64,000 nucleotides of DNA from Clostridium sp. Marseille-P3244. Lineage in GTDB: Bacteria; Bacillota; Clostridia; Lachnospirales; Lachnospiraceae. The notes beneath the pieces are model-generated. The model saw only the letters and a list, made by a program, of their open reading frames with translations, searched no databases and had not been told where the DNA came from. Position numbers and translations under genes: made by a program. The DNA is taken from NCBI RefSeq assembly GCF_900120155.1, contig NZ_LT635549.1:2016688-2080687 (forward strand). Direction: 5' to 3'. Positions 44,274 to 54,079 of the stretch are shown piece after piece; the first letter of the stretch is position 1; each line of letters starts with the position of its first letter.

Positions 44274-44338
44274 GAAGAGACAGTCCACTGGAGAATTCAG
44301 GACTTAAAAAAGTCCGAATTCCCTGGGATTGTCTCTTC
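44274..44338 (+). terminator. Long hairpin in the IS right end
   Basis: GAAGAGACAGTCC (44274-44286) pairs with GGATTGTCTCTTC (44326-44338); inside, GAATTC and GGACTT pair with AAGTCC and GAATTC around an A-rich loop. It would stop transcription leaving the transposase. The 375 bases 44208-44582 otherwise hold the IS end and the pnp promoter and leader. Confidence 0.6.
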
Positions 44339-44419
44339 CCTGCATGTCAGGGGCTAAAAATCGGTATTAACCGACAGCCCCTTTTCAAATACACCTTCCC
44401 GCGAACTTTATGAAAATAT

Positions 44420-44448
44420 TTGCCTAAGTCTTCACAGTGTGATATAAT
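44420..44448 (+). promoter_or_regulatory. Promoter of pnp
   Basis: TTGCCT (44420-44425), 17 bases, TATAAT (44443-44448), 38 bases beyond the IS right end, so pnp does not depend on rpsO transcription. Confidence 0.75.
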
Positions 44449-44475
44449 ATTTAAGATTGCGGACAGATTGGGAGT

Positions 44476-44533
44476 CCGAGACCACTGAAAAGTGTATTAG
44501 CCAGTCGAATAATGCCTTTTTCAGTAGTTTCGG
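44476..44533 (+). promoter_or_regulatory. Leader hairpin before pnp
   Basis: CCGAGACCACTGAAAA (44476-44491) pairs with TTTTCAGTAGTTTCGG (44518-44533), 16 bp with one mismatch and one wobble. In E. coli a leader hairpin of this kind is cut by RNase III and used by PNPase to repress its own synthesis; the same here is inference. Confidence 0.6.
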
Positions 44534-44582
44534 AGACGTCTGCCTGCGCAAGAAAATGTTAAGAATAAAAGAGGAGAAAAAC

Positions 44583-46670
44583 ATGTACAAGAAGTATGAA
44601 ATGGAACTGGCCGGCAGGACTCTCCGTGTGGATGTAGACCGTGTGGCAAAGCAGGCGAACGGAGGCGTCCTCATGCACTATGGCGACACTACAGTACTCT
44701 GTACGGCCACGGCGTCTGAGAAGCCCAGAGACGGGATCGACTTTTTCCCGCTCAGCGTGGAGTATAATGAGAGACTTTACGCGGTAGGGAAGATTCCCGG
44801 AGGGTTTAACAAGAGAGAAGGAAAGGCGTCTGAGAACGCGATTCTGACAGACCGTGTCATTGACCGCCCCATGCGTCCGCTTTTTCCGAAAGATTACCGG
44901 AATGATGTGACACTGGAAAATCTGGTTATGTCTGTAGACCAGGACTGCAGTCCGGAGCTGACCGCGATGCTGGGAGCGTCGATCGCCACAAGTATTTCGG
45001 ATATCCCGTTTGACGGCCCGATCTCCACGACCCAGGTAGGGCTGGTAGACGGAGAGTTTGTATTTAATCCTACAGCGGCTCAGCGGGAAGTATCCGATCT
45101 GGCTCTTACAGTAGCATCCACAAAGGAAAAAGTAATCATGATCGAGGCCGGCGCCAATGAAGTGCCGGAAGACAAGATGATCGAGGCGATCTTCGCGGCC
45201 CATGATCTGAACCAGAAGGTCATCGCGTTCTTTGACACTATAGTAGAAGAGTGTGGAAAACCGAAGCATGCGTATGAGAGCTGCGCAGTGCCCCAGGAGC
45301 TTTTTGACGCGATCCGGGAGATTGTTCCTCCGGAGGCTATGGAAGAGGCCGTATTTACCGACGACAAGCAGACAAGAGAAGAGAATATCCGCCAGATCAC
45401 AGAGAAACTGGAAGAGGCTTTCGCGGACAATGAGGAATGGCTGGAGGTTCTCGGCGAGGCAGTTTATCAGTATCAGAAGAAGACTGTCCGGAAAATGATC
45501 TTAAAGGATCACAAACGTCCCGACGGACGCGCCATTGATCAGATCCGTCCGCTTTCCGCGGAAATCGACCTGATCCCGAGAGTTCATGGTTCCGCCATGT
45601 TTACAAGAGGACAGACTCAGATCTGTACCGTGACTACACTGGCTCCGCTTTCTGAAGCGCAGAGGCTGGACGGTCTCGACGAGGCGGAAACATCCAAGAG
45701 ATACATGCACCACTATAATTTCCCGTCTTACTCTGTGGGAGAGACGAAGCCTTCCAGAGGACCGGGACGCCGGGAGATCGGGCACGGGGCTCTGGCGGAG
45801 AGAGCGCTTCTCCCTGTGCTTCCGAGCGAGGCGGAATTCCCCTACGCGATCCGCACAGTATCCGAGACGTTCGAGTCCAACGGATCTACATCTCAGGCAA
45901 GCGTGTGCGCCTCCAGTATGTCCCTTATGACGGCAGGAGTGCCGATCAAGGCTGCTGTGGCAGGTATTTCCGCGGGACTGGTGACAGGGGAGACCGACGA
46001 TGATTATATCGTGCTTACAGATATCCAGGGGCTGGAGGACTTTTTCGGTGACATGGATTTCAAAGTGGCAGGCACACATAAAGGAATCACGGCCATCCAG
46101 ATGGATATCAAGATCCACGGACTGACCAGGCCGATCATCGAGGAAGCGATCGCCGCTACAAAGAAGGCCAGAACATATATTATCGATGAAGTTATGAACA
46201 AGGCGATCGCAGAGCCAAGACCGGAAGTAGGACCATATGCCCCGAAGATCATCCAGATGCAGATCGATCCCCAGAAGATCGGTGACGTGGTGGGACAGAG
46301 AGGAAAGACGATCAACGCCATCATTGAGCAGACCGGCGTGAAGATCGATATTGAAGATGACGGATCCGTATCTATCTGCGGCACAGAGAAAGAAGGAATG
46401 GACAAGGCGGCCAAACTGATCCACACGATCGTGACAGAGTTTGAGGCCGGCCAGGTGTTCGAGGGCAAAGTCGTGAGCATCAAAGATTTCGGCGCGTTTC
46501 TTGAGTTCGCTCCGGGCAAGGAGGGACTGGTACACATTTCCAAGATTGCGAAGCGGAGAGTGGAGAAAGTGGAAGATGTGCTTCAGCTTGGCGATGTAGT
46601 GAAAGCGGTATGCCTGGGCAAGGACAAGATGGGAAGGTTCAGCTTCAGCATCCGTGACGTGGCTGAGTGA
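44583..46670 (+). CDS. pnp: Polyribonucleotide nucleotidyltransferase
   Basis: Protein of 695 residues: two RNase PH cores (GGVLMHYGDTTVLCTATAS; RVHGSAMFTRGQTQ), a helical linker, KH (KIGDVVGQRGKTINAII) and S1 (GKVVSIKDFGAFLEFAPGKEGLVHIS). It degrades RNA 3'-5' with phosphate. ATG 44583 has GAGGAG upstream. The frame is open 42 codons further up but lies in the untranslated leader. Terminator at 46745. Confidence 0.97.
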   Translation: MYKKYEMELAGRTLRVDVDRVAKQANGGVLMHYGDTTVLCTATASEKPRDGIDFFPLSVEYNERLYAVGKIPGGFNKREGKASENAILTDRVIDRPMRPLFPKDYRNDVTLENLVMSVDQDCSPELTAMLGASIATSISDIPFDGPISTTQVGLVDGEFVFNPTAAQREVSDLALTVASTKEKVIMIEAGANEVPEDKMIEAIFAAHDLNQKVIAFFDTIVEECGKPKHAYESCAVPQELFDAIREIVPPEAMEEAVFTDDKQTREENIRQITEKLEEAFADNEEWLEVLGEAVYQYQKKTVRKMILKDHKRPDGRAIDQIRPLSAEIDLIPRVHGSAMFTRGQTQICTVTTLAPLSEAQRLDGLDEAETSKRYMHHYNFPSYSVGETKPSRGPGRREIGHGALAERALLPVLPSEAEFPYAIRTVSETFESNGSTSQASVCASSMSLMTAGVPIKAAVAGISAGLVTGETDDDYIVLTDIQGLEDFFGDMDFKVAGTHKGITAIQMDIKIHGLTRPIIEEAIAATKKARTYIIDEVMNKAIAEPRPEVGPYAPKIIQMQIDPQKIGDVVGQRGKTINAIIEQTGVKIDIEDDGSVSICGTEKEGMDKAAKLIHTIVTEFEAGQVFEGKVVSIKDFGAFLEFAPGKEGLVHISKIAKRRVEKVEDVLQLGDVVKAVCLGKDKMGRFSFSIRDVAE

Positions 46671-46744
46671 CCCGTACGGCATGGAACAGGCCGAATATAA
46701 TATAACACGTGTTATTTCCGGAAAAAGGAAATAGGAAATAGGAA

Positions 46745-46788
46745 ACAGAGAAAAGACAGCAGAGACAGTCCTGCTGTCTTTTCTCTGT
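46745..46788 (+). terminator. Strong hairpin after pnp
   Basis: ACAGAGAAAAGACAGCAG and CTGCTGTCTTTTCTCTGT form a perfect 18-bp stem with an eight-base loop (46763-46770). No T run after it, but the stem is itself A/T-rich at the outer end. It separates pnp from the next gene; the rest of 46671-46899 shows no gene. Confidence 0.75.
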
Positions 46789-46899
46789 ACCTATTCCGGA
46801 AAGACTCTGCTATAATATCATTATCAAAGAGGTACGGCTCCATGCCTCCAGCAGATCCTGTATCGGGATATACAAGAAAAATGAGGGAAGGAAGAGATA

Positions 46900-47520
46900 A
46901 TGAGAAGAAAGATAAGACCTGCGGAAGAAGAGTTCGGGAATATTATCTATACAATTCTGTTTTCCGTTGTATGGTATTCTGTCGTGCTTGCAAGTATAGC
47001 GTCGGGTGGATTCAGCCCCTTTATGATGATCTTTCTGGTGGGAGGGCTTATTCTCCCGTACACCGCCGTCAGCAATATGCGCCGGGCGCTGTTTTACCGG
47101 AGGCAGCGCGCGGAGGCCATCGCGCTGGGCCATATGACGCCGGGCAGGATCACCGGCATAGCGAGACAGGATGTGCCCTATACAACGGGGGAACATCATA
47201 CGCTGCGTTACCGCCGCTATTATTTTCTTAAGGTGGAGATCTGCGACCCGGTGACCGGCGTGTCGAATACCATACAGAGCCAGGGATACCGGAAACCGAT
47301 CCACAGATATCTGGCTTCCGACCGGGTGAATGTGTATACAGATCAGAGCGGATGGAAGTATTATATTGAAGATTTTCAGTGGAAAGAACACAGAAATGAT
47401 CCGGATATTTTCCGGATGCCGAAGGAATTTGACGAGCTTCATCCGGGCGGCGAGGTGTTTGGCAAGGTGATCTTTGTCCTGGTGCTGATCTGGATGCTGA
47501 TCGGTCTGTTCACAGGATAA
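46900..47520 (+). CDS. Hypothetical membrane protein, DUF3592-like
   Basis: Protein of 206 residues. Two spans at about 15-60 (FSVVWYSVVLASI; FMMIFLVGGLILPY) and one at the C-terminus (VIFVLVLIWMLIGLF) flank a cytosolic or extracytosolic beta-rich segment (TPGRITGIARQDVPYT ... VNVYTDQSGWKYYIEDF) of the kind seen in DUF3592 proteins. No catalytic residue can be named. GGAAGGAAGAG precedes ATG 46900. It is 28 bases before rarA and probably co-transcribed. Confidence 0.65.
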   Translation: MRRKIRPAEEEFGNIIYTILFSVVWYSVVLASIASGGFSPFMMIFLVGGLILPYTAVSNMRRALFYRRQRAEAIALGHMTPGRITGIARQDVPYTTGEHHTLRYRRYYFLKVEICDPVTGVSNTIQSQGYRKPIHRYLASDRVNVYTDQSGWKYYIEDFQWKEHRNDPDIFRMPKEFDELHPGGEVFGKVIFVLVLIWMLIGLFTG

Positions 47521-47548
47521 GACAGGAAAGGAAAGAAGTGAAGGGATT

Positions 47549-48865
47549 ATGGAACAGATGACACTGTTTGAAAATGACAGAGCAATGACACCGCTGGCCA
47601 GCAGACTCCGGCCGTCCTCTCTGGAAGATTTTGTAGGACAGGAACATCTTCTGGGGCAGGGGAAGATCTTAAGACAGCTCATCGAGCGGGACCAGATCTC
47701 TTCCATGATCTTCTGGGGACCGCCGGGAGTAGGCAAGACTACGCTTGCCAGTATCATTGCCGGAAGGACAAAGTCGGAGTTTATCAACTTCAGCGCGGTC
47801 ACGAGCGGTATCCGGGAGATCCGGGAAGTTATGAACCGGGCGGAGCAAAGCCGCCGCATGGGGCTTCGGACCGTTCTTTTTGTGGATGAGATCCACCGCT
47901 TCAATAAAGCGCAGCAGGACGCGTTTCTCCCCTATGTGGAGAGGGGAAGTATTATCCTGATCGGCGCCACTACGGAAAATCCGTCTTTTGAGATAAACGG
48001 AGCGCTTCTGTCCCGGTGCAGGGTGTTTGTCTTGAAAGCGCTGGGAGAGAAGGCTCTGGTGCGTCTGCTGAAAAATGCCCTCAAAAATCCGGCAGGATTC
48101 GGCGGCCAGAATATAGAGATCTCGGATGAAAATATCCGGGCTGTTGCGGCGTTTGCCAACGGGGACGCGAGAACGGCCCTGAATACGCTGGAAATGGCAG
48201 TACTGAACGGAGAAATCCATCCGGACGGCATCCGGGTGACCACGGAAGGTCTTTCGCAGTGCATCAGCCGGAGATCTCTGCTGTATGACAAGAGCGGGGA
48301 AGAACATTACAATCTGATCTCCGCGCTTCACAAGTCGATGCGGAACAGTGATCCTGACGCGGCGGTCTACTGGATGATGCGTATGCTGGAAGGCGGGGAG
48401 GATCCTCTTTATATTGCGAGAAGGCTGATCCGGTTTGCCAGTGAGGATGTGGGGATGGCAGACAGCCGGGCGCTGCAGGTGGCAGTGGCGGCATATCAGG
48501 CGTGCCATTTTCTGGGGCTGCCGGAGTGTGACGTACATCTGACCCATGCCGTCGTGTATCTTTCCCTGGCGCCAAAGTCCAACGCGCTGTATACCGCGTG
48601 CGAAGAGTGCAGGCGCGATGTCCGGGAAAAGAACACCGAGCCGGTGCCCATGCAGATCCGAAACGCTCCCACCGGACTGATGAAGGAGCTGGGATATGGA
48701 AAAGGATATGAATATGCTCATGATACCGAAGAGAAGCTGACCCATATGCAGTGCATGCCAGATGGCTTAAAAGACCGCACCTATTATCACCCGACACAAG
48801 AAGGGGAGGAAGAAAAAGCGGCCAGGCGGCTGGAAGAGATCCGGAAATTCCGGGAAAAGCCATAA
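47549..48865 (+). CDS. rarA: Replication-associated recombination protein A
   Basis: Protein of 438 residues, AAA+ ATPase. The start MTPLASRLRPSSLEDFVGQEHLLG, Walker A WGPPGVGKTT, Walker B LFVDEIHRFNKAQQ and SVIGATTENPSFE-type sensor (here LIGATTENPSFEI) define RarA/MgsA; the C-terminal tetramer domain follows. It acts at stalled replication forks with SSB. No oddities. Confidence 0.95.
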   Translation: MEQMTLFENDRAMTPLASRLRPSSLEDFVGQEHLLGQGKILRQLIERDQISSMIFWGPPGVGKTTLASIIAGRTKSEFINFSAVTSGIREIREVMNRAEQSRRMGLRTVLFVDEIHRFNKAQQDAFLPYVERGSIILIGATTENPSFEINGALLSRCRVFVLKALGEKALVRLLKNALKNPAGFGGQNIEISDENIRAVAAFANGDARTALNTLEMAVLNGEIHPDGIRVTTEGLSQCISRRSLLYDKSGEEHYNLISALHKSMRNSDPDAAVYWMMRMLEGGEDPLYIARRLIRFASEDVGMADSRALQVAVAAYQACHFLGLPECDVHLTHAVVYLSLAPKSNALYTACEECRRDVREKNTEPVPMQIRNAPTGLMKELGYGKGYEYAHDTEEKLTHMQCMPDGLKDRTYYHPTQEGEEEKAARRLEEIRKFREKP

Positions 48866-48938
48866 AATTTCCATTCATAAAATGGCCGGAATCTGCTCAG
48901 ACTATCCATAAAAACGGAAGAAAAAGAGGGCATTTATA

Positions 48939-49355
48939 GTGAAAAAGCTAAGTGAATACTTATTCCTGTGGACTCTGGGAGGCGTGATCTACTATTCCCT
49001 GGAGATGATCTTCCGGGGCTTCTCCCACTGGTCGATGTTCCTGCTGGGAGGATTCTGCCTTGTTTTTTTTGCGCAGCAGGGGATATGGACCGGCTGGCGG
49101 GCTCCGCTGTGGAAGCAGGTGGGCTGGAGTGTTCTTTTTGTGACGTCCTGTGAGTTCATTACCGGAATATTTGTCAATAAGATTATGGGCTGGAATGTGT
49201 GGGATTATACAGATCAGCCATTCCAGATTTTAGGGCAGGTCTGCCTTCCCTTCACGATTATTTTTTCCGGGCTGTGCGCGGCCGGAATCCTTCTGAGCGG
49301 TTATCTCCTTCATTTTCTGTACGGAGAAAAAAGACCGGAATTTCATGTACTGTAG
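48939..49355 (+). CDS. CmpB-like putative ABC transporter permease
   Basis: Membrane protein of 138 residues with four hydrophobic spans. LGGVIYYSLEMIFRGFSHWSM and the NVWDYTDQPFQILGQVCLPF motif are typical of the DUF1113/CmpB family in Firmicutes, named a permease although no ATPase partner is evident. GTG 48939 is used; a mild ribosome site lies upstream. The function of the family is not established. Confidence 0.8.
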   Translation: MKKLSEYLFLWTLGGVIYYSLEMIFRGFSHWSMFLLGGFCLVFFAQQGIWTGWRAPLWKQVGWSVLFVTSCEFITGIFVNKIMGWNVWDYTDQPFQILGQVCLPFTIIFSGLCAAGILLSGYLLHFLYGEKRPEFHVL

Positions 49356-49411
49356 GATGCAGGGAGAGAGATCTGCGTATTGTCTGAAAATTTTGATTTC
49401 AGCTTCTTCAG

Positions 49412-49440
49412 TTGAACACATTTCTCAAAAATGCTATAAT
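49412..49440 (+). promoter_or_regulatory. Promoter of mutS-mutL
   Basis: TTGAAC (49412-49417), 17 bases, TATAAT (49435-49440), 45 bases before the GTG start of mutS. Confidence 0.8.
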
Positions 49441-49485
49441 ACATCCGCAAAACAATGAAACATATTTTTATAAAGGAGTAAGAAT

Positions 49486-52140
49486 GTGGCGGAATTAACA
49501 CCAATGATGAAGCAGTATATGGAGACCAAGTCTCAGTATCAGGACTGCATTCTGTTTTATAGATTGGGAGATTTTTACGAAATGTTCTTTGATGATGCTC
49601 TGACCGCGTCAAGAGAACTTGAGATCACGCTGACCGGAAAGAGCTGCGGACAGGAAGAGAGGGCACCCATGTGCGGTGTCCCTTATCATGCTGTGGAGGG
49701 CTATCTCAACCGTCTGGTATCAAAGGGATACAAAGTAGCCATCTGTGAGCAGGTAGAAGATCCGAAATCCGCGAAAGGAATTGTAAAGCGGGAAGTTGTC
49801 CGCATCGTAACGCCGGGGACCAACATGGATCCTCAGGCTCTTGACGAAACGCGGAACAATTATATCATGTGCATCGTTTATATCGCGGACCGGTACGGGG
49901 TCTCAGTCGCGGATATATCCACGGGAGACTATTTTGTGACGGAGATCCCGGACAGTTCAAAACTGACGGACGAGATCTATCGTTTCTCACCTTCCGAGAT
50001 CATCTGCAATGAAGCGTTCTACATGAGCGGCATGGATCTGGACGGCCTGAAAGACCGGTTTGGCGTCACGATTTATTCTCTGGATCCCTGGTATTTTGAC
50101 GATGCCGTCTGCCGGCAGAAACTTCTGGAACATTTTAAGGTTTCTTCTTTTGCCGGGCTGGGACTGGAAGATTACGACTGTGGCCTGATCAGCGCGGGGG
50201 CGCTTCTTTCGTATCTGCTGGAGACCCAGAAGAATTCGCTCTCCAATCTGACTCATATCACGCCTTATTCGGCGGGAAAATATATGATGCTGGACAGCTC
50301 CACCCGGAGAAATCTGGAACTGTGCGAGACGCTCCGGGAGAAACAGAAGAAAGGGTCCCTGCTCTGGGTGCTGGACAAGACAAAGACAGCCATGGGCGCG
50401 CGGACACTGCGAAAATATGTGGAACAGCCTCTGATCGACAGAAAAGAGATCCTCATGCGCCTGGATGCCGTGGAGGAATTAAAGGAACAGGCGATCTCCA
50501 GAGAGGAGATCCGGGAATATTTAACGCCTGTCTATGACCTGGAACGGCTTGTCACAAAGATCGCGTATGGGTCGGCCAATCCGCGGGATCTGACAGCGTT
50601 TCGCAGTTCCCTGGAGATGCTGCCGCCCATCCGCTATATCCTGCAGGAAATGCAGTCGGAGCTTCTGAAAAATATCTACAGAGATATGGATACCCTGGAA
50701 GATCTCTGTTCCCTGATCAAAGATTCGATCCGCGAAGATCCTCCCATTGCCATGAAAGAGGGAAATATCATCCGGGACGGATACAGTGAGGAAGTGGACA
50801 ACCTGCGGCGGGCAAAGTCCGATGGCAAGGACTGGCTGGCAAAGCTGGAGAATGAAGAGCGGGAGAAGACGGGGATCAAAAATCTCCGGATTAAATACAA
50901 TAAGGTTTTCGGCTATTATCTGGAAGTGACCAACTCCTACAAGGATCAGGTGCCGGATTACTATACACGGAAACAGACGCTGGCCAACGCAGAGCGGTAT
51001 ATCACTCCGGAGCTGAAAGAACTGGAGGATATGATCCTGGGAGCGGAGGACAAGCTCTACGCTCTGGAGTATGAGATCTATACAGAGATCCGGGAAAAGG
51101 TGGCTGCCGAGACAGAACGCATCCAGGCAACCGCCAAGGCGGTGGCAGCGCTGGACGTATTTGCCTCCCTTGCACTGACCGCTGAGAGATATAACTATAC
51201 ACGTCCGAAGATCAATGAAAAAGGAATCATTGACATCAAAGAGGGCCGGCATCCGGTGGTGGAGCGGATGATCCCGAATGAGATGTTTATTTCCAATGAT
51301 ACATATCTGGATGATAAGAAGCACAGGGTCTCTGTCATCACCGGGCCCAACATGGCGGGAAAATCTACTTACATGCGTCAGACCGCCCTGATCGCGCTGA
51401 TGGCTCAGATCGGCTCTTTTGTTCCTGCCAGGAGCGCGGACATCGCGCTGTCGGACCGGATCTTTACCCGGGTGGGAGCTTCCGACGATCTGGCTTCCGG
51501 ACAGAGTACGTTCATGGTGGAGATGACGGAGGTGGCCAACATTCTCCGCAATGCCACATCCAGAAGCCTGCTGATCCTGGATGAGATCGGCAGAGGGACC
51601 AGTACGTTTGACGGGCTCTCCATCGCGTGGGCGGTGATCGAATATATCAGTGACAGCCGTCTGCTGGGAGCAAAAACGCTGTTCGCCACCCATTACCATG
51701 AACTGACAGAGCTGGAGGGCAAGATTGAGAATGTAAACAACTACTGCATCGCGGTCAAAGAACAGGGGGACGATATCGTATTCCTGAGGAAGATCGTTCC
51801 CGGCGGAGCAGACAAGAGCTACGGCATCCAGGTGGCCAAGCTGGCTGGAGTGCCGGATCTGGTCATCAACCGGGCAAAAGAGATCGTCGAAGAGCTGAGC
51901 GATCAGGACATCACGGCCAGGGTCAGCGAGATAGCCGCGAAAGAACAGCACCCAAAGAAGAAACCCCGGACAAAGAGATATGATGAGGTAGACATCGCCC
52001 AGATCTCCCTTTTCGATACCGTGAAAGACGACGATGTGATCGAAGAGCTGAAAAACCTTGATGTGGGAAACATGACGCCCATCGATGCACTGAACACAAT
52101 CTACCGTCTTCAGAACAAGCTGAAGAACCGCTGGCGCTGA
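49486..52140 (+). CDS. mutS: DNA mismatch repair protein MutS
   Basis: Protein of 884 residues: mismatch-recognition domain with the Phe-x-Glu wedge in GDFYEMFFDDA, connector, lever and clamp, then ATPase with GPNMAGKSTYMRQ, ILDEIGRGTSTFDG and FATHYHELTELE. It detects mispairs and small loops. The start is GTG 49486 with AAAGGAGT upstream. The C-terminal tail is basic before a short dimerisation helix. Confidence 0.97.
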   Translation: MAELTPMMKQYMETKSQYQDCILFYRLGDFYEMFFDDALTASRELEITLTGKSCGQEERAPMCGVPYHAVEGYLNRLVSKGYKVAICEQVEDPKSAKGIVKREVVRIVTPGTNMDPQALDETRNNYIMCIVYIADRYGVSVADISTGDYFVTEIPDSSKLTDEIYRFSPSEIICNEAFYMSGMDLDGLKDRFGVTIYSLDPWYFDDAVCRQKLLEHFKVSSFAGLGLEDYDCGLISAGALLSYLLETQKNSLSNLTHITPYSAGKYMMLDSSTRRNLELCETLREKQKKGSLLWVLDKTKTAMGARTLRKYVEQPLIDRKEILMRLDAVEELKEQAISREEIREYLTPVYDLERLVTKIAYGSANPRDLTAFRSSLEMLPPIRYILQEMQSELLKNIYRDMDTLEDLCSLIKDSIREDPPIAMKEGNIIRDGYSEEVDNLRRAKSDGKDWLAKLENEEREKTGIKNLRIKYNKVFGYYLEVTNSYKDQVPDYYTRKQTLANAERYITPELKELEDMILGAEDKLYALEYEIYTEIREKVAAETERIQATAKAVAALDVFASLALTAERYNYTRPKINEKGIIDIKEGRHPVVERMIPNEMFISNDTYLDDKKHRVSVITGPNMAGKSTYMRQTALIALMAQIGSFVPARSADIALSDRIFTRVGASDDLASGQSTFMVEMTEVANILRNATSRSLLILDEIGRGTSTFDGLSIAWAVIEYISDSRLLGAKTLFATHYHELTELEGKIENVNNYCIAVKEQGDDIVFLRKIVPGGADKSYGIQVAKLAGVPDLVINRAKEIVEELSDQDITARVSEIAAKEQHPKKKPRTKRYDEVDIAQISLFDTVKDDDVIEELKNLDVGNMTPIDALNTIYRLQNKLKNRWR

Positions 52141-52161
52141 TAAGAAAAAGGAGGAAGGATC

Positions 52162-54078
52162 ATGCCGCATATTCAGGTTTTAGATCAGGTGACGATCGAT
52201 AAGATCGCCGCCGGGGAAGTGATCGAGCGCCCGGCATCTGTTGTAAAGGAACTGGTGGAAAATGCCGTCGACGCGGGCGCTGATTCGGTAACGGTAGAGA
52301 TCCGGGACGGAGGAATCTCCCTGATCCGGGTCATGGACAATGGCTGCGGGATCCGGGCATCAGAGGTAAGGAGCGCCTTTCTGCGTCATTCCACAAGCAA
52401 GATCCGGAGTGTGGAGGATCTGTCCCGGATCCACTCACTTGGATTCCGGGGAGAGGCACTGTCCAGTATTGCCGCGGTCACCAGGACAGAGATAATCACA
52501 AAGACAGAAGAGGATCTGTACGCCACAAGATATGTGATCGAAGGGGGCAGGGAGATTTCTCTGGAAGAGACGGGCGCTCCGAAGGGAACCACCTTTCTTG
52601 TGCGGCAGCTGTTCTACAATGTGCCGGCCCGCCGGAAGTTTTTAAAAACTCCGATGACGGAGGCCGGGCATGTCCAGGATCTTCTCATGCATCTTGCCCT
52701 GTCCCATCCGGAGGTGGCCTTTCTCCTTATCAACAATGGACAGGAAAAACTGCGCACATCCGGGAACGGAAAATTAAAAGATGTGATCTACAGTGTATAT
52801 GGGAGAGATGTGGCGGCAAATCTGCTGGATATCGAATTTGAGAAGAACGGGCTTCGGATCACGGGATATCTGGGAAAGCCGGTCATTACAAGAGGCAACC
52901 GGAATTTTGAAAATTTCTTCGTAAACGGGCGGTACGTGAAGAGTCCGATGATCTCAAAATCGCTGGAAGATGCGTACAAAGATTTTACCATGCAGCATAA
53001 ATTTCCGTTTGCGGTCCTGCACTTTCATATCAACGGCGGGGATATCGATGTCAATGTACATCCCACCAAGATGGAACTCCGCTTTCAGAGACAGCAGGAA
53101 GTCTATAACGCAGTATTTGAGGGCGTTCACAGGACGCTGCTTGAGCCGGAACTGATCCAGAAGGCGGAAGTGCCGGACCCGGTTCCGGAAAAAGCAGAAA
53201 AAACGGGAGAAAAGCCGGAAGAAAAAAAAGAAGTACATGATGAAGATTATTTTATAAGAAAGATGAAAGAGCGGGTGACGGCCTATCATCAGCGGATGTC
53301 TTCGGCGGAAGTGACAGACCGTTCCGGGATCTATCGGCCGGAGCGACAGGCGGACCGGATCCGGGAAGCCGCCGATCAGCGCGCGCAGGAAACCATCCCC
53401 GCTGTGAGGGCTTCCGGCCGGGAGGAAGCTCCGGCCATGGAGGAGAAGCCACGGCAGCTGGATCTGTTTGAAGAGCATTTCCTGAAACGGGAAGTGCGGG
53501 CAGAATACAGACTGATCGGCCAGGTGTTTGACACATACTGGCTTGTCCAGTTCCGGGACAGCCTTTATATCATAGACCAGCACGCGGCCCATGAGAGAGT
53601 ACTGTATGAACGCACGTTGAAAGGGATGAAGACAAGAGAGTTCACTTCACAGTATTTAAGTCCGCCGATCATCCTGACACTCTCGATGCAGGAGGCCGGG
53701 ATCCTGGAAGAAAATATGGACCGGTTTACCAGGATCGGCTTTGAGATCGAGCCCTTCGGGGGAGAAGAGTATGCAGTCCGGGCAGTACCGGACAATCTTT
53801 TCAGCATTGCCAAGAAGGAACTGCTTATGGAGATGATTGATGATCTCTCAGAGGGACTGACCACGGCCATGACGCCGGATCTGATCGATGAGAAAGTCGC
53901 CTCCATGTCCTGCAAGGCGGCGGTGAAAGGAAACAGCCGTCTGTCTGCCCGGGAAGTGGACGCGCTGATCGGGGAGCTTCTGACGCTGGACAATCCTTAT
54001 CACTGTCCGCATGGCAGGCCTACGATTATCGCGATGACAAAGCGGGAACTGGAAAAGAAATTCAAGAGGATCATCTGA
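52162..54078 (+). CDS. mutL: DNA mismatch repair protein MutL
   Basis: Protein of 638 residues. N-terminal GHKL ATPase (IAAGEVIERPASVVKELVEN; DNGCGI; LGFRGEALSSI), linker about 340-440 and C-terminal dimer domain with the QxxYHxxE-like nuclease segment DQHAAHERVLYE at about 472-483, which indicates an endonuclease-type MutL as expected without MutH. 22 bases after mutS, GGAGG start. Confidence 0.96.
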   Translation: MPHIQVLDQVTIDKIAAGEVIERPASVVKELVENAVDAGADSVTVEIRDGGISLIRVMDNGCGIRASEVRSAFLRHSTSKIRSVEDLSRIHSLGFRGEALSSIAAVTRTEIITKTEEDLYATRYVIEGGREISLEETGAPKGTTFLVRQLFYNVPARRKFLKTPMTEAGHVQDLLMHLALSHPEVAFLLINNGQEKLRTSGNGKLKDVIYSVYGRDVAANLLDIEFEKNGLRITGYLGKPVITRGNRNFENFFVNGRYVKSPMISKSLEDAYKDFTMQHKFPFAVLHFHINGGDIDVNVHPTKMELRFQRQQEVYNAVFEGVHRTLLEPELIQKAEVPDPVPEKAEKTGEKPEEKKEVHDEDYFIRKMKERVTAYHQRMSSAEVTDRSGIYRPERQADRIREAADQRAQETIPAVRASGREEAPAMEEKPRQLDLFEEHFLKREVRAEYRLIGQVFDTYWLVQFRDSLYIIDQHAAHERVLYERTLKGMKTREFTSQYLSPPIILTLSMQEAGILEENMDRFTRIGFEIEPFGGEEYAVRAVPDNLFSIAKKELLMEMIDDLSEGLTTAMTPDLIDEKVASMSCKAAVKGNSRLSAREVDALIGELLTLDNPYHCPHGRPTIIAMTKRELEKKFKRII

Positions 54079-54079
54079 T

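Larger units (their letters stand above)
42308..44382 (+). mobile_element. IS1182-like insertion sequence between rpsO and pnp
   Basis: Left end AGGGGCTATCGG (42308-42319) and right end CCGACAGCCCCT (44371-44382) are inverted repeats with one mismatch over 12, and similarity extends further. Length is about 2,075 bases with one full transposase. A 40-bp palindrome lies inside the left end and a 65-base imperfect hairpin inside the right end. No target duplication could be recognised. The element appears intact. Confidence 0.8.

Noticed and set aside
42300-44390. Target-site duplication of the IS
   Set aside because: Bases flanking the inverted repeats do not match at any short length tried.
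46810-47904. Minus-strand open frame across the DUF3592-like gene and rarA
   Set aside because: It overlaps two well-supported plus-strand genes and shows no family motif.
50521-52170. Long minus-strand open frame opposite mutS (549 codons)
   Set aside because: It mirrors MutS codons, has no ribosome site or recognisable domain, and mutS is certain.
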